A stretch of DNA of 64,000 nucleotides from Acetobacter syzygii (GCF_000964225.1 NZ_BAMZ01000008.1:1-64000), one strand, 5' to 3'; numbered from the stretch's first letter, positions 29,243-40,487 are shown. The notes: generated by a model from the sequence alone, not told the origin. Made by a program: numbers and translations.

Positions 29243-30139
29243 TCAGGAACGGTCGCGCAGGGAGAGGTCCATAAGAACCCGGCCCAGCTCGGTTTTGCCA
29301 ATATTCTGGGCCTGTTCAATCAGCTGCTGGCGCGAAATGAACCCCATTCTGTAAGCGACTTCGGTGGGGGAGCCAACCAGCATTCCCTGCCGGGCCTGAA
29401 TGGTGTGCACAAAGGCGCTGGCTTCTAGCAGGCTGTCTGGCAAACCGGCATCCAGCCATGCGCAGCCGCGGCCCAGCCGTTCGACCTGCAGGTTACCTTC
29501 TTCCAGATACATGCGGTTCAGGTCTGTAATTTCCAACTCGCCGCGTGCGGAAGGGCGCAGCTTGCGAGAAAATTCCAGCACGCGATGGTCATAAAAATAC
29601 AGCCCGGTTACGGCCCAGTTGGAGGCCGGGTCGGCTGGCTTTTCAATAATATCCAGCGCGCGGCCTTCCGTATCAAACGTGATCACCCCATAACGTTCGG
29701 GGTCACGGACCTGATAGGCAAAAACCGTCGCGCCGATTGTGCGCTGGGTCGCCTGTTTGAGAATGGCGCTCAGATGGTCGGCAAAAATCAGGTTATCACC
29801 CAGTGCCAGTGCACAGGGGGAGCCATCCAGCCAGTCCGCCGCAATCAGGAATGCCTGCGGAATACCGTCGGGCGAGCTCTGGGTGCGGTATTCAAACGTT
29901 ACCCCAAACTGGGAGCCATCGCCCAACAGGCGTTTGAACAGCGGAATATCCTGCGGTGTGCTGATGATCATGATGTCCCGGATACCGGCGAGCATCAGCG
30001 TGGACAGCGGGTAATAGACCATTGGCTTGTCATACACTGGCAGCAATTGCTTGCTCATGGCCAGAGTCAGCGGGTGCAGCCGTGTGCCTGCGCCGCCAGC
30101 CAGCAGAATACCTTTCATGGGGGGGGTGCTATTTGTCAT
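29243..30139 (-). CDS. rmlA: Glucose-1-phosphate thymidylyltransferase
   Basis: A 298-residue enzyme making dTDP-glucose, first step to dTDP-L-rhamnose. The N-terminal [20 protein letters not shown] (residues 14-33) holds the nucleotide-binding loop and catalytic Arg/Lys; [10 protein letters not shown] follows. Complete length for RmlA. Its ATG overlaps the rmlB TGA. Last gene of the rmlC-rmlD-rmlB-rmlA series on the minus strand. Confidence 0.97.
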   Translation of the reverse strand: MTNSTPPMKGILLAGGAGTRLHPLTLAMSKQLLPVYDKPMVYYPLSTLMLAGIRDIMIISTPQDIPLFKRLLGDGSQFGVTFEYRTQSSPDGIPQAFLIAADWLDGSPCALALGDNLIFADHLSAILKQATQRTIGATVFAYQVRDPERYGVITFDTEGRALDIIEKPADPASNWAVTGLYFYDHRVLEFSRKLRPSARGELEITDLNRMYLEEGNLQVERLGRGCAWLDAGLPDSLLEASAFVHTIQARQGMLVGSPTEVAYRMGFISRQQLIEQAQNIGKTELGRVLMDLSLRDRS

Positions 30140-31194
30140 GAGTTTTTAATACCAAGCCTTTGTCCAGTATAGCGGCGGGCCCGAATGCTTTCCCACCATG
30201 TCCGGTTTGCCAGATACCATTGAATGGTACGCCGGATTCCGCTTTCAAAATTATGTTCGGCTTTCCAGTCCAGTGCCTGCTCGGCATGAGATGGGTCAAT
30301 CTCATAACGGAAGTCATGGCCCGGTCTGTCTGTCACATAGCGTATCAGACGTTCACGCGGTCCCTGCTCTTGTGGAGCAAGCTCGTCCAGAATCCGGCAG
30401 ATGGTCTGCACGACTTCCAGATTGGTGCGGGGCTGGCGTGCGCCAATGGCGTAGGTTTCGCCGGGTTGGCCACGTTCTACAGCGCGGATCAGTGCCTTGG
30501 CGTGGTCTTCCACAAACAGCCAGTCCCGGATGTTGTCCCCTTTGCCGTAAACGGGCAGGTCCTGCCCTTCAATGGCATTGATGGTAATGAGCGGGATCAG
30601 TTTTTCGGGGAAATGCCAGATCCCGTAGTTATTGGTCGTGTTGGTAACAAAGGTTGGAAGCCCGTAGGTATGGTACCACGCCCGCACCAGATGGTCGGAT
30701 GCCGCCTTGCTGGCCGAATAGGGGCTGCGGGGGTCGTATGGGGTGGTTTCCGTAAAGGGAGGATCATCGAGGGAGAGGGCACCAAACACTTCATCGGTGG
30801 AAATGTGGTGGAAGCGGAAAGCCTTCTGGTCCTCGCGGTCGAGTGTCTGCCAGTAACGGCGTGCGGCTTCCAGCATGGAATGGGTGCCGACCACATTGGT
30901 CTGGATAAACACATCGGGCGAATCAATCGAGCGATCGACGTGACTTTCTGCCGCCAGGTGCATGACCGCATCGGGGCGGAAGGTATCAAAAAGCGTATTC
31001 AGGCTGGCGGTATCGACAATATTGGTTTTGGAAAAGCTGTAACGCTCACTCTGGGCAGAGTTTTCGATTGTTTCGGGCGAGGCTGCATAGGTCATGCAGT
31101 CTACGTTCAGCACCGAATGGTTGGTTGATTGAATAATGTGTCGGATAACGGCGGATCCTATAAATCCACATCCACCGGTTAGCAGGATACGCAC
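30136..31194 (-). CDS. rmlB: dTDP-glucose 4,6-dehydratase
   Basis: A 352-residue SDR converting dTDP-glucose to dTDP-4-keto-6-deoxyglucose with NAD. NAD motif GGCGFIGS (residues 7-14), catalytic TDEVFG and [15 protein letters not shown] (Tyr/Lys) are intact, plus the family string TNNYG. Ends overlapping rmlA by four bases. A 164-bp gap separates it from rmlD upstream, so it may have its own promoter. Confidence 0.97.
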   Translation of the reverse strand: MRILLTGGCGFIGSAVIRHIIQSTNHSVLNVDCMTYAASPETIENSAQSERYSFSKTNIVDTASLNTLFDTFRPDAVMHLAAESHVDRSIDSPDVFIQTNVVGTHSMLEAARRYWQTLDREDQKAFRFHHISTDEVFGALSLDDPPFTETTPYDPRSPYSASKAASDHLVRAWYHTYGLPTFVTNTTNNYGIWHFPEKLIPLITINAIEGQDLPVYGKGDNIRDWLFVEDHAKALIRAVERGQPGETYAIGARQPRTNLEVVQTICRILDELAPQEQGPRERLIRYVTDRPGHDFRYEIDPSHAEQALDWKAEHNFESGIRRTIQWYLANRTWWESIRARRYTGQRLGIKNS

Positions 31195-31358
31195 ATATCA
31201 CCTCAAGAAAAAATTAAGAGGCAGCCATCCACTTTGCCAAAGGGAAAGCAGTCCCAGTCCACATAAAGATTGTTCAGTCTGTAACAGAAATATTTTGGAA
31301 TTTATATATCTATAACGGCAGATTATCCAGCCTGATACATGGGTGTTGTTCCGGAGTG

Positions 31359-32306
31359 TTAGTTCTGCGCCTCTTTTTGGGGGGAGGTGCTTAATATTTG
31401 ATGAACAGTGTTGTGCAGGCTGCCCTGCCAATGGGGCAGGGTCAGGCCGAAAGTCTGGTGGAGCCTGCCAGTATTCAGCCGCGTATCTGCCGGGCGGGGG
31501 GCTGCTGTTGGCCAGTCTTTGGTGGCAATGGGCACAATATCGGGCGCTGTAAGGCCGTGGCGGGCTGCGGCTTTAAAGGTTTGAACAGCAAGCTCATACC
31601 AGCTTGCATCCCCTGTGCCACAGGCATGAACAAGACCCGCGTAACGCTCCTGCCAGCCCGTGTGTTCGATTTGGCAGAGGATGCGCAGAATCGTCCACGC
31701 CAGATCATCCGCGCTGGTCGGGTTTCCCCTCTGGTCGTCCACCACGCGGAGTTGTGGCTGCTGCTGCCCGGCATTGAGAATGGAGCGGACAAAGTTTTTG
31801 CTATGGGCGGAGTAGACCCATGCCGTGCGTAAAACAATGCTTTGCGCATGGGTGCGCAGCACGGCTTCCTCCCCCTCGGCTTTGGTGCGGCCATAAACAC
31901 AACGGGGGGAGGTGGGGTCGCTCTCCGTGTAAGGGGTGCCTTTAAGGCCATCAAATACGTAATCGGTGGAAATGTGCAGCAGTGGAATGCCCCGCTCGGC
32001 GCAAAGGCGTGCCAGCGTGTGGGGGGCATCGCGGTTGGCTCTGGTCGCGGCCGCCGGTTCGCTTTCCGCCAGATCAACATGGGTCCATGCTGCGGCGTTA
32101 ATAATGGCGGCGGGGGCTACGCGTGCAACCGTTGTGGCCAGTGTGGCTGGGTGGTCAAAGTCAAGCTCGGGGCGGCCAGCAAGGCGTATGCGTGGCCCTC
32201 CCTGTGCAGCCAGTGCCTGTGCGAGCTGCCCGTGCAGACCTGTAACCAGAATGGGTTTGCCGTGGGGGATAAGGGCTGGTTGTATGCCGTATTCAGCTCC
32301 GGTCAT
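31359..32306 (-). CDS. rmlD: dTDP-4-dehydrorhamnose reductase
   Basis: A 315-residue reductase, last step of dTDP-L-rhamnose synthesis. NAD(P)-binding GLHGQLAQAL near residue 23, the family HISTDYVFDG with catalytic Thr, and YGRTKAEGE with Tyr/Lys are present, as is the RPADTRLNT substrate loop. The N-terminus is about 15 residues longer than usual. Start overlaps the rmlC stop (ATGA). Confidence 0.96.
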   Translation of the reverse strand: MTGAEYGIQPALIPHGKPILVTGLHGQLAQALAAQGGPRIRLAGRPELDFDHPATLATTVARVAPAAIINAAAWTHVDLAESEPAAATRANRDAPHTLARLCAERGIPLLHISTDYVFDGLKGTPYTESDPTSPRCVYGRTKAEGEEAVLRTHAQSIVLRTAWVYSAHSKNFVRSILNAGQQQPQLRVVDDQRGNPTSADDLAWTILRILCQIEHTGWQERYAGLVHACGTGDASWYELAVQTFKAAARHGLTAPDIVPIATKDWPTAAPRPADTRLNTGRLHQTFGLTLPHWQGSLHNTVHQILSTSPQKEAQN

Positions 32307-32857
32307 ACAGACCAGTCTTTAACGGCGGCAAAGTCGGGGGCCTGCTGGTCTTTATCAGACAGAAGGGCATCCTGTTCGCTTACAGGCCATGTTATGCCCA
32401 GTTTCTGACTGTTCCACCGAATAACGCGCTCTGCATCCCGGTTATAAAAATCCGTGCATTTGTACTGCACTTCGGCCCCATCTGTCAGGGTGCAGAACCC
32501 GTGCAGAAAACCGGGGGGAATCCATAGCTGTGCGCGGTTCTGTGCGGAAAGCTCGGACGTGACCCACTGCCCAAAGGTGGCTGAGCCGGGGCGGATGTCC
32601 ACTGCAACATCCCATATGCGTCCGTGCGTACAGCGGACCAGCTTACCCTGAGCATAAGGGGCAAGCTGGCAGTGCAGGCCACGCACAATCCCCTTGGAAT
32701 GGGAAATACTGTGATTGTCTTGTACAAAAGTGGCGTCTATGCCCATTTCCCGGTAGCGGTGCTGATTGTATGTTTCAAAAAAGCAGCCGCGAGGGTCATC
32801 GTATTGATGTGGCGTAATTAAGATGACGTCTGGGATAGAGAGGCGCTGCACATTCAT
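32303..32857 (-). CDS. rmlC: dTDP-4-dehydrorhamnose 3,5-epimerase
   Basis: A 184-residue cupin that epimerises C3 and C5 of dTDP-4-keto-6-deoxyglucose. Conserved residues appear in RGCFFETYNQ, VQDNHSISHSKGIVRGLHCQ (catalytic His) and DVAVDIRPGSATFGQW. Full length. It is the first gene of the minus-strand rml set and is divergent from galE across 130 bp. Confidence 0.97.
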   Translation of the reverse strand: MNVQRLSIPDVILITPHQYDDPRGCFFETYNQHRYREMGIDATFVQDNHSISHSKGIVRGLHCQLAPYAQGKLVRCTHGRIWDVAVDIRPGSATFGQWVTSELSAQNRAQLWIPPGFLHGFCTLTDGAEVQYKCTDFYNRDAERVIRWNSQKLGITWPVSEQDALLSDKDQQAPDFAAVKDWSV

Positions 32858-32987
32858 CGGAAAACTGTATCAGATTGTTTTTGGTTCAAAAAGTGGAAAG
32901 GTAAGACGGTTTGGTGGCATGGCTAAAGAGTTTACTTTTTTGTAAAAGCGCCGTTGGCCTGAATGCCGGTGTAAGTGGGAGACGTGT

Positions 32988-33974
32988 GTGCGGTATTTGG
33001 TAACGGGTGGAGCAGGCTTTGTTGGGAGCCATGTTGTGCTGGCCCTGCTGGATGCCGGGCATGATGTTGCCGTGCTGGATAACTTTAGCACCGGGCATAG
33101 GGCGGCCGTGCCAGAGGGGGTGCCGGTTTATCATGTGGACCTCATGGACGATCAGGCAACAGCAAACGTGCTGGGGGACAAGCCGTGGGATGGCGTTCTG
33201 CATTTTGCATCGCTGTCCCTCGTTGGGGCCAGCATGGCGGATTCTTTCCATTATTTGCGGCAGAATTATGTGACCGGGCTTAACCTTGTGCAGGCCTGTG
33301 CGGCACATGGCGTTAAAAAAATCGTTTTCTCCTCAACCGCAGCCCTGTTTGGTGGGCCGGAACGGGCAGAGCCTATACCGGAGACCGCTCTGGTCCAGCC
33401 GGACTCCCCTTACGGGGAAAGCAAATTTATGGTCGAGCGCATTCTGCACTGGGCGGACCGGCTGTATGGGGTCAAAAGTGCGTGCCTGCGTTACTTCAAT
33501 GCCGCCGGAGCGGACCCGCACGGCCGCGCGGGGGAAGACCACCGGCCAGAAACACACCTGATTCCCCTCGCCATTGATGTTGCCTTGGGGCGCAGGTCAG
33601 CGCTCCGGCTGTTTGGTACAGATTATCCAACGCATGATGGTTCCTGCATCCGCGATTATATTCATGTCACGGATCTGGCGGATGCTCATATCCGCGTTCT
33701 GGACCAGATCGGGGCGCGGAGTGTTGTGTATAATCTTGGGAATGGCCGGGGCTATTCCAATCTGGAGGTTATCCAGAGTGTGGAGCGTGTAAGTGGCTGT
33801 AGGGTCGCGTGGGAAAAAGCCGGGCGTCGCCCTGGGGATGCTGCCGTGCTGGTGGCGGATTCCACCAGCTTGCGGCAGGATACGGGCTGGACGCCGCAGT
33901 GGAGCACGCTTGATAAAATTGTTGAAACCACCTTGCAGTGGCGCAAAAACAACCCCGAAGGGTACACGCGCTAA
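32988..33974 (+). CDS. galE: UDP-glucose 4-epimerase
   Basis: A 328-residue GalE, interconverting UDP-glucose and UDP-galactose. NAD motif [10 protein letters not shown] (residues 7-16), SSTAALFG and catalytic YGESK are present, with the GalE-specific [11 protein letters not shown] and a [12 protein letters not shown] string. The usual Tyr of the SSxxxYG segment reads Phe here, which is minor. Starts at GTG 32988. It supplies UDP-Gal for the galactan-like and Galf pathway. It ends 6 bp from the convergent ugd gene. Confidence 0.96.
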   Translation: MRYLVTGGAGFVGSHVVLALLDAGHDVAVLDNFSTGHRAAVPEGVPVYHVDLMDDQATANVLGDKPWDGVLHFASLSLVGASMADSFHYLRQNYVTGLNLVQACAAHGVKKIVFSSTAALFGGPERAEPIPETALVQPDSPYGESKFMVERILHWADRLYGVKSACLRYFNAAGADPHGRAGEDHRPETHLIPLAIDVALGRRSALRLFGTDYPTHDGSCIRDYIHVTDLADAHIRVLDQIGARSVVYNLGNGRGYSNLEVIQSVERVSGCRVAWEKAGRRPGDAAVLVADSTSLRQDTGWTPQWSTLDKIVETTLQWRKNNPEGYTR

Positions 33975-33980
33975 CGGGGG

Positions 33981-35147
33981 TTAGTCGGTGCCAAACAGGT
34001 CGCGGGTAAACACGCGGTCCTTCACATGTTCCAGTTCCGGGCGCATCCGGTTGCTGACGATAATGGATGATAGGGACAGGAACTCTTCCAGATCGTGCAG
34101 AACCCGCGAGCCAAAGAACAGCTCTTCCTGCATGGCGGGTTCGTAAACAATAATCTCGATCCCCTTGGCCTTGAGCCGCTTCATGATTCCCTGAATGGAG
34201 CTTTGCCGGAAGTTATCGGACGCGGTTTTCATGACCAGCCGGTAAATGCCCACCACCTTGGGCTGCATGGCCAGAATCTGGTCTGCCAGAAAATCCTTGC
34301 GCGTGCGGTTTGCATCCACAATGGCGCGGATCAGGTTCTGGGGCACCTGTATGTAGTTGGCTAGCAGCTGTTTGGTATCTTTGGGCAGGCAGTACCCCCC
34401 ATACCCAAAAGAGGGGTTGTTGTAGTGCTGGCCTATACGGGGGTCCAGGCACACGCCTTCAATAATCTGCCGGGTATCCATGCCACGGGCCAGCGCGTAG
34501 CTGTCCAGTTCGTTAAAGAACGCGACCCGCATGGCCAGATAAGTGTTGGCAAACAGTTTGATGGCCTCGGCCTCGGTTGCACCGGTAAAAAGGACGGGAA
34601 TATCCTTTTTAATCGCCCCTTCGACCATGAGCGCTGCAAAGCGTTCCGCCCGTTCGCTCCGTTCGCCCACAATAATACGCGATGGGTGGAGGTTGTCGTA
34701 TAAGGCGCGGCCTTCGCGCAGGAATTCGGGGGAAAACATGACCTGATCGGTTTGCAGCTCCGTACGGATCTGTTCCACAAAGCCAACCGGAATGGTGGAT
34801 TTGATGACAATGCTCGCATCCGGGTTAAGGGCGCATACGCTGGCGATCACTCCGGTAACGGAGGATGTGTCAAAGTAGTTTTCCCGCGCATCGTAATTGG
34901 TTGGTGTGGCAATAATGACAAAGTCTGCATGGCGGCAGGCGGCAGCCAGATCGGTCGTGGCGGTGAGCGAGAGCGGTCTGTTGCGCAGGTAGTCTTCAAT
35001 CTCGGTGTCAATAATGGGGGATTCCCGGTTGTTCACCCTGGCAACCCGGGCGGCATCCACATCCACAGCCATGACATCATGATGCTGGGCGAGGAGAATG
35101 GCGTTAGACAGGCCAACATACCCCAGACCGACCACTGCAATTTTCAT
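33981..35147 (-). CDS. ugd: UDP-glucose 6-dehydrogenase
   Basis: A 388-residue enzyme oxidising UDP-glucose to UDP-glucuronate with two NAD. N-terminal [15 protein letters not shown] binds NAD; the catalytic cysteine is in [14 protein letters not shown]. Length and this motif match the short E. coli-type Ugd. ATG 35147 is chosen because GAGGGAG lies just upstream and the Rossmann strand begins directly after. The product feeds acidic exopolysaccharide or LPS sugars. Confidence 0.96.
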   Translation of the reverse strand: MKIAVVGLGYVGLSNAILLAQHHDVMAVDVDAARVARVNNRESPIIDTEIEDYLRNRPLSLTATTDLAAACRHADFVIIATPTNYDARENYFDTSSVTGVIASVCALNPDASIVIKSTIPVGFVEQIRTELQTDQVMFSPEFLREGRALYDNLHPSRIIVGERSERAERFAALMVEGAIKKDIPVLFTGATEAEAIKLFANTYLAMRVAFFNELDSYALARGMDTRQIIEGVCLDPRIGQHYNNPSFGYGGYCLPKDTKQLLANYIQVPQNLIRAIVDANRTRKDFLADQILAMQPKVVGIYRLVMKTASDNFRQSSIQGIMKRLKAKGIEIIVYEPAMQEELFFGSRVLHDLEEFLSLSSIIVSNRMRPELEHVKDRVFTRDLFGTD

Positions 35148-35273
35148 GACCACTCCCTCAGCCGTATACAGGCGGGCATGTTGGCCCGGCGCACTATGGC
35201 GTTGCAATACATGAGCGGCCAGAATCCGTCACGCTGTTTTGGCAGCGTGGGGCAGGGGAGTGCGGCGGCTGGC

Positions 35274-35765
35274 TTAGCTGGTCCGTACGCGTTTGGGCAG
35301 GGCTGGCGGGCGGGGTGGAATAGCGGTCTTTTTGGGTAAGATCAGATATTCTTCAAGGTATTTGCCAAGTTTGATGTCCCGCAGATGTGCTTTGAGTGCA
35401 AGGAGTGTCTCAAACGAGTGCGGGTGGTAGTCACCTATCGTGGCATCCCTTCCGACGACCAGTGTGGAATCTGCAAAAGCAATCAGCAGGCAATGTTTGG
35501 TATTGTCCAGAAAAAGCCGGTTTTCCCCGCGTGCAAAATATCCGCTCAGCCGTTCACGGGTTTTGGCGAACAGGTAGTACGCTGGCTTGTAAATGGTTTT
35601 CCCCCCGTTTTCTTCCGCACGCATGATCAGGAACGAATGGCTTTGCGCCGGAGGGGGGATCAGCACATGGCTCGTAGCCAGTCCGCGCAGGGCATATTCC
35701 AGCCGGGATACCAGAATATCCAGCAGTTCATAAAAAAAACGGAGGATGTTGTATTGGTATGTCAT
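35274..35765 (-). CDS. Hypothetical protein upstream of ugd
   Basis: A 163-residue protein with no recognised domain. It has no signal peptide or clear membrane helix, a mixed alpha/beta composition, and a Pro/Arg/Lys-rich C-terminal tail. It precedes ugd on the same strand by 126 bp and may share its transcript. It could be a small accessory protein of polysaccharide synthesis, but that is only context. Confidence 0.6.
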   Translation of the reverse strand: MTYQYNILRFFYELLDILVSRLEYALRGLATSHVLIPPPAQSHSFLIMRAEENGGKTIYKPAYYLFAKTRERLSGYFARGENRLFLDNTKHCLLIAFADSTLVVGRDATIGDYHPHSFETLLALKAHLRDIKLGKYLEEYLILPKKTAIPPRPPALPKRVRTS

Positions 35766-36138
35766 GGGGGTATCAAATTCGGGGCTGGAATGACCAAGGG
35801 CTTCTTATAGGCGCATTGCCGGGTGGGACGCACGCGGTTGTTTTGCATGGTGGTGTCATTTTTTTACACACGTCTTGCTGGTGTTTCCCACCGGGGTGTG
35901 GGGGCGGCAGAGGCTGGGCAGACATGCGGTATGGGCTGTGGCCTGCCCCATAGCCCTTGAGGCACACATAAAAACATGAATATTTTCTGAAATTCGGGAG
36001 ATTCCGGTAGGGAGCCACACGCCCTGCACTGGCGGGGCCGGGGTTCAGCCCCCTATAATCCGGGGTAGGCGGGGCTGCGTTGTACCGCCCCCGGCACGGA
36101 TATGGTGCCTGCTGTGGCAGTGGGCCGGTTGTGAACAG
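35766..36138. other. Divergent spacer without recognised gene
   Basis: A 373-bp region between the hypothetical gene (minus) and the glucoamylase-fold gene (plus). It is GC-rich from 36010 on, with imperfect GGGG/CCCC repeats around 36028-36080. It must contain both promoters. No coding frame with family support was seen. Confidence 0.45.
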
Positions 36139-37725
36139 ATGAGGAATGCTAGGCTTATGGCTCCGAGGCGCTTTTTGGCACGCAGCAAAACAGATACACA
36201 CCAGCCCCCCCAAAGGTATGGGCAAAAACCCGGTCTGCTTTTTCTTTCCTGTCTCATGCTGTCGGGCGCAATCAGCACCGTGCATACCGGTGGCGCGCAG
36301 GCGGCAGCCGTGCCATCCGTTGTGGCGCGGCCAAGTGGTGCGGCCTTCCACCCGGACCAGGCGGACAGGGCTTTTCTGGCAGATCTGGAGCACCGGACTT
36401 TCCAGTGGTTCTGGACTGCGGCAGACCCCGCAACCGGGCTGGTGCCCGACCGCTACCCGTCTGACCAGACCCAGTCCAGTGTTGCCTCCATCGGTTTTGC
36501 CCTGACCGCATATGGCATTGGTGCGGACCGGGGGTACATTAACCGCCAGCAGGCGGTAGACCGGACTCTGGTTACCCTGCGCTACCTATGGAAGCTCCCG
36601 CAAAACGATACGCCGGACAAGGCTGCGGGGTTCCACGGTTTTTATTACCATTTTCTCAAGCGCGAAAACGGGTTGCGGCTTAACCCGGATATTGAACTTT
36701 CAAGCATAGATACGGCTCTGCTCATGCAGGGGGTTCTGTTTGCCAGCAGCTACTACACGCATGATTCTGCCGCCGAAGCCGAAATACGGGATCTGGCAGG
36801 CAAGCTGTTTGACCGCGTGGACTGGCGCTGGATGCTCCGCTCCGATAACCGGCTCAGCATGGGCTGGTCACCCGAGCGTGGCTTTTTGCCCAATTACTGG
36901 GAGGGCTATAGCGAGGGGATGATGCTGTATGTGCTGGGGCTTGGCTCTACCAGCCATCCGCTCGACCCTACTTCGTGGCAGGCATGGATTTCCACCAACA
37001 AAAGCCGTTGGGGCGAATCCTACGGTCAGACGTTTCTTAACTTTGCTCCGCTGTTTGGCCACCAGTACACCCATGCGTGGATCGACTTCCGCGGGATTCG
37101 GGACGAATGGAGTCGCTCCGCTGGCATAGATTACTTTGAAAACAGCCGCCGGGCCGTGTACGCCCAGCAGAACTATGCAGTGCAGAACCCCGGCAAATGG
37201 CAGGATTATGGGCCAAACGTGTGGGGGCTGACCGCGAGCGATGGCCCGGCGGAAACCACAAAGGTGGAAAATGGCCAGCAGCGTAAGTTCCTCGCCTATT
37301 CCGCCCGTGGCGTTGGGCGCGACTATACGCAGGACGATGGCACACTGGCCCCCACGGCGGCTGGTGGCTCCGTTGCTTTTGCACCGGAACTGGCCATTCC
37401 CGCCCTACGCACCATGAAGGATAAGTACGGGGACAGGATTTACAGTACTTACGGGTTTGTGGATGCGTTCAACCCCAGTTACCACGATGGCAAGCAGGCA
37501 TACTGGGCGGATGATACCTACCTGGGTATTGATCAGGGGCCCATTCTGCTGATGGTGGAAAATTGGCGGGACGGCATGGTGTGGAACACCATGAAGGAAA
37601 ACCCCATTATCTGCCGCGGGCTGATCCGCGCGGGCTTCAGGGGGGGGTGGCTGACAACCCACCACGCCATTGTAGACCATGATGATGCGGTGCGGCTTAA
37701 ACAGCAGCAAACACACACAGGCTGA
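36139..37725 (+). CDS. Exported glucoamylase-fold protein (PF10091), possible beta-1,2-glucan hydrolase
   Basis: A 528-residue secreted protein. A basic N-terminus and hydrophobic stretch (LLFLSCLMLSGAISTV, about residues 33-48) form a signal peptide. The rest, from FLADLEHRTFQWFW on, is the alpha-helical glycoamylase domain (DRYPSDQTQSSVASIGFALTAY, WSPERGFLPNYWEGYSEGMMLY, WAWI/TYLGIDQGPI-type blocks). Proteins with this domain include GH144 endo-beta-1,2-glucanases and the tail of cyclic beta-1,2-glucan synthase. Function as a periplasmic glucanase is an inference. The start may be ATG 36139 or 36157. Confidence 0.85.
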   Translation: MRNARLMAPRRFLARSKTDTHQPPQRYGQKPGLLFLSCLMLSGAISTVHTGGAQAAAVPSVVARPSGAAFHPDQADRAFLADLEHRTFQWFWTAADPATGLVPDRYPSDQTQSSVASIGFALTAYGIGADRGYINRQQAVDRTLVTLRYLWKLPQNDTPDKAAGFHGFYYHFLKRENGLRLNPDIELSSIDTALLMQGVLFASSYYTHDSAAEAEIRDLAGKLFDRVDWRWMLRSDNRLSMGWSPERGFLPNYWEGYSEGMMLYVLGLGSTSHPLDPTSWQAWISTNKSRWGESYGQTFLNFAPLFGHQYTHAWIDFRGIRDEWSRSAGIDYFENSRRAVYAQQNYAVQNPGKWQDYGPNVWGLTASDGPAETTKVENGQQRKFLAYSARGVGRDYTQDDGTLAPTAAGGSVAFAPELAIPALRTMKDKYGDRIYSTYGFVDAFNPSYHDGKQAYWADDTYLGIDQGPILLMVENWRDGMVWNTMKENPIICRGLIRAGFRGGWLTTHHAIVDHDDAVRLKQQQTHTG

Positions 37726-37753
37726 CCATTCGGTTTTATCATCCGGCCTGTAG

Positions 37754-37787
37754 CGGGTGCCCGGTTATGCGGGCACCCGTTTTTTTT
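37754..37787 (+). terminator. Terminator after the glucoamylase-fold gene
   Basis: CGGGTGCCC (37754-37762) and GGGCACCCG (37771-37779) form a 9-bp stem with an 8-base loop followed by eight T. Confidence 0.92.
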
Positions 37788-37789
37788 GC

Positions 37790-38182
37790 TTATCCCTGAT
37801 AGGAGGCAATCTCGATCAGGTTTTCATCCGGGTCGTGGCAGTAAACGGACGTAATGGGGCCAATAGCGCCAAGGCGGGCTACCGGGCCATCCACAATGGT
37901 AATGCCGCAGGCTTTAAGGTGTTCCACCACATCGTCACTGGTAATGGCGGTAATAAAACACAGGTCATTGCCGCCGGGCAGGGCGTGGGTGGCGGTGTCC
38001 CACCCTGTGGCGTCATGCGGGCGGAGGTTGAGTTTCTGCCCGCCAAAACGCAGGGCTGTGCGGTTGTTGCGCCCGTATTCCTCCCGCTCCATGCCCAGAA
38101 CACGCTGGTACCACGAGGCGGAAATTTCAACATCGCGCACGGTCAGGACAACATGGTCCAGACGATCAACTGTAAAGCGCAT
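37790..38182 (-). CDS. VOC-superfamily (glyoxalase/bleomycin resistance-like) protein
   Basis: A 130-residue single-domain VOC protein. It shows the paired beta-alpha-beta motifs: DHVVLTVRDVEISASWYQRVLG near the N-terminus and VYCHDPDENLIEIASY at the end. The likely metal ligands His and Glu are in LDHVVL and LIEI. It resembles the GLOD5/virulence-associated subgroup; a substrate cannot be named. ATG 38182 is chosen, because the VOC fold starts directly after it. Located between two convergent genes. Confidence 0.88.
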   Translation of the reverse strand: MRFTVDRLDHVVLTVRDVEISASWYQRVLGMEREEYGRNNRTALRFGGQKLNLRPHDATGWDTATHALPGGNDLCFITAITSDDVVEHLKACGITIVDGPVARLGAIGPITSVYCHDPDENLIEIASYQG

Positions 38183-38250
38183 GAAAACCACACAGCTCCT
38201 TTTCTGTCCGCCCCACCACGGTGTGGTGGCGGGGCAGCCCCGGTTGGGGG

Positions 38251-39903
38251 TTACAGTTCAGCGTAGAAGTCGTTGCCTTTATCATCAATAACAATAAAGG
38301 CCGGAAAATCCTCAACTTCGATCTTCCATACCGCTTCCATGCCCAGTTCGGGGTATTCCAGCACTTCCACCTTGCGAATGCAGTCCTTGGCCAGCCGGGC
38401 TGCCGGGCCACCAACCGACCCAAGGTAAAAGCCGCCATACTTCTGGCACGCATCGCGCACGACCTTGGAGCGGTTGCCCTTGGCCAGCATAACGTAGGAC
38501 CCGCCATTGGCCTGAAGCTCGGCAACGTACGAATCCATGCGCCCGGCTGTGGTGGGGCCAAAGGAGCCGGTGGGCATCCCTTCTGGCGTTTTGGCCGGAC
38601 CGGCATAGTACACGGGGTGGTCTTTAAGGTACTGGGGCAGCCCTTCACCACGCTGGAGTCGTTCGCGGAACTTGGCGTGGGCAATATCGCGCGCAACCAC
38701 CACCGTGCCGGTCAGGGCAAGGCGGGTTTTGACCGGGTATTGCGAGAGCGTTTTGCGGATTTCGTCCATCGGGCGGTTCAGGTCGATGCGTACGGCTTCG
38801 CCCTCAAGGTGTTCGTCCGTGGTTTCGGGCAGGAAGCGGGCGGGATCGTGCTCAAGCTGTTCCAAAAAGAACCCTTCCGCCGTAACCCGTGCCTTGATCT
38901 GGCGGTCAGCAGAGCAGGAGACGCCAATCCCCACAGGAAGCGATGCCCCGTGCCGGGGCAGGCGCACCACGCGCACATCATGGCAGAAGTATTTGCCGCC
39001 AAACTGTGCGCCAATGCCCAGCTTGCGGGTGAGTTCCAGCACCTTCTGCTCCATCTCCAGATCACGGAAGGCGTGGCCCGTCATGTCGCCTTTGGTGGGC
39101 AGGGCATCGTACCAGTGGGTGGAGGCCAGCTTGACGGTCTTGAGTGTCTGCTCGGCTGACATGCCGCCAATCACAATGGCAAGGTGGTAGGGGGGGCAGG
39201 CAGAGGTGCCCAGCGTGCGTACCTTTGTGTCCAGCCAGTCCAGCAGTTGCTGTTCGGAACCAAGGAGCGCGCGTGTTTCCTGGAACAGGAAGGTCTTGTT
39301 GGCGGAGCCGCCGCCCTTGGCCACAAACATCAGGTCCATCTGCTCGTCATGCTCGCCAGCGGGGCTGGCAAAAATATCGCACTGTACGGGCAGGTTGGTG
39401 CCTGTGTTCTTTTCCTCGAACATGGTCAGCGGGGCCATTTGCGAATAGCGCAGGCTGGTGCGGGTGTAGGTTTCGTACACACCTTTGGAAAAGGCGATTT
39501 CCTCGTTCCCTTCCACCCAGACCCGCTGGCCTTTTTTGCCAAATACAATGGCGGTTCCGGTGTCCTGGCACATGGGCAGAATACCACCCGCGGCAATGCA
39601 GGCGTTCTTGAGCAGGTCAAGGGCTACAAAGCGGTCGTTATCGGAGGCTTCGGGGTCTTTGAGGATATTGGCCAGTTTTTGCAGGTGCGTGGGCCGCAGG
39701 AAGTGCGCAACCTCATGGAAGGCACGGGCGGTCAGTTCGGTCAGTGCTTCGGGGGTTACGTGCAGAACGGTTTTGCCACCGCACTGCGATGTGCGCACAC
39801 CGGCAATGTCCACCTTATGGTACGGTGTTGTGTCCTCCCCCAGCGGGAACAGGGGGGAATATGCAAATTCTGGTACTGGGGGGCGGGGGGGCTGGCTGGT
39901 CAT
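38251..39903 (-). CDS. fumA: Class I fumarate hydratase (iron-sulfur)
   Basis: A 550-residue [4Fe-4S] fumarase catalysing the reversible hydration of fumarate to malate in the TCA cycle. The N-terminal Fe-S domain contains the cluster cysteines (in [18 protein letters not shown] and GVSCSAD) and the C-terminal swivel domain has [12 protein letters not shown]. Length and order fit two-domain FumA/FumB proteins. The gene symbol is used for the class, not for a proven orthologue. Oxygen-sensitive class I enzymes are common in acetic acid bacteria. Confidence 0.95.
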   Translation of the reverse strand: MTSQPPRPPVPEFAYSPLFPLGEDTTPYHKVDIAGVRTSQCGGKTVLHVTPEALTELTARAFHEVAHFLRPTHLQKLANILKDPEASDNDRFVALDLLKNACIAAGGILPMCQDTGTAIVFGKKGQRVWVEGNEEIAFSKGVYETYTRTSLRYSQMAPLTMFEEKNTGTNLPVQCDIFASPAGEHDEQMDLMFVAKGGGSANKTFLFQETRALLGSEQQLLDWLDTKVRTLGTSACPPYHLAIVIGGMSAEQTLKTVKLASTHWYDALPTKGDMTGHAFRDLEMEQKVLELTRKLGIGAQFGGKYFCHDVRVVRLPRHGASLPVGIGVSCSADRQIKARVTAEGFFLEQLEHDPARFLPETTDEHLEGEAVRIDLNRPMDEIRKTLSQYPVKTRLALTGTVVVARDIAHAKFRERLQRGEGLPQYLKDHPVYYAGPAKTPEGMPTGSFGPTTAGRMDSYVAELQANGGSYVMLAKGNRSKVVRDACQKYGGFYLGSVGGPAARLAKDCIRKVEVLEYPELGMEAVWKIEVEDFPAFIVIDDKGNDFYAEL

Positions 39904-39953
39904 GGTCGTGTCTCTATTCTCTCCGTCGGCCTGACCCCCCGCACACCGGGGGA

Positions 39954-40487
39954 TCAGGCTGGTGATGGTCCTTTGCGGCGGAAGGCGTCAAGGCTCACAA
40001 CCTGGGAGGAGGAGTCGCCCTGTGCTTCCGTGTTGTCATCGGTCTCGGCCGATGTGGAGTCTGCCGGGACTTCCTCCGCGACTTCCCCCAGCTCAAAGTG
40101 CAGGTTGAAGTGGATGGAAGGGTCTGCAAACCCGGTAATGGCCCGAACGGGAATAACCAGTATGGACCCAACACCCCCAAAGGACAGACCAACGGACACA
40201 ACGCCCGCCTTGCGGTCCACGTTCAGGTCCCAGAACTGGTGTTGGAGCACAATGGTCATTTCGTGCGGGTACTGGGCACGGAGCCGGTCGGGAATTTGCA
40301 CCCCCGGCAGGTCCGTGCGGAAAGTCAGATAGAAATGGTGCTGGCCTGCAAGCCCTTCGCGGCTCACATGTTCGAGTGCTTTGAGCATGACGCCCTTGTA
40401 AGCCTCCTGTAGCCACTGGTCGTAGGGCAGCAGGCTGGTGGGGGAGAAGGCGTCATTTCCCGTGGTATTGTCGTGGTCATCAGCCAT
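39954..40487 (-). CDS. sspB: SspB-type ClpXP protease adaptor
   Basis: A 177-residue SspB-alpha family protein. The substrate-binding fold covers about residues 15-125 ([69 protein letters not shown]). An acidic linker follows, then a short C-terminal basic tail ([12 protein letters not shown]) resembling the XB motif that docks on ClpX. SspB delivers ssrA-tagged proteins to ClpXP. The tmRNA gene that encodes the tag lies directly upstream on the same strand. Confidence 0.93.
   Translation of the reverse strand: MADDHDNTTGNDAFSPTSLLPYDQWLQEAYKGVMLKALEHVSREGLAGQHHFYLTFRTDLPGVQIPDRLRAQYPHEMTIVLQHQFWDLNVDRKAGVVSVGLSFGGVGSILVIPVRAITGFADPSIHFNLHFELGEVAEEVPADSTSAETDDNTEAQGDSSSQVVSLDAFRRKGPSPA

Noticed and set aside
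36028-36080. GC-rich imperfect repeats before the glucoamylase-fold gene
   Set aside because: Too irregular for a terminator, riboswitch or repeat family that I can name.
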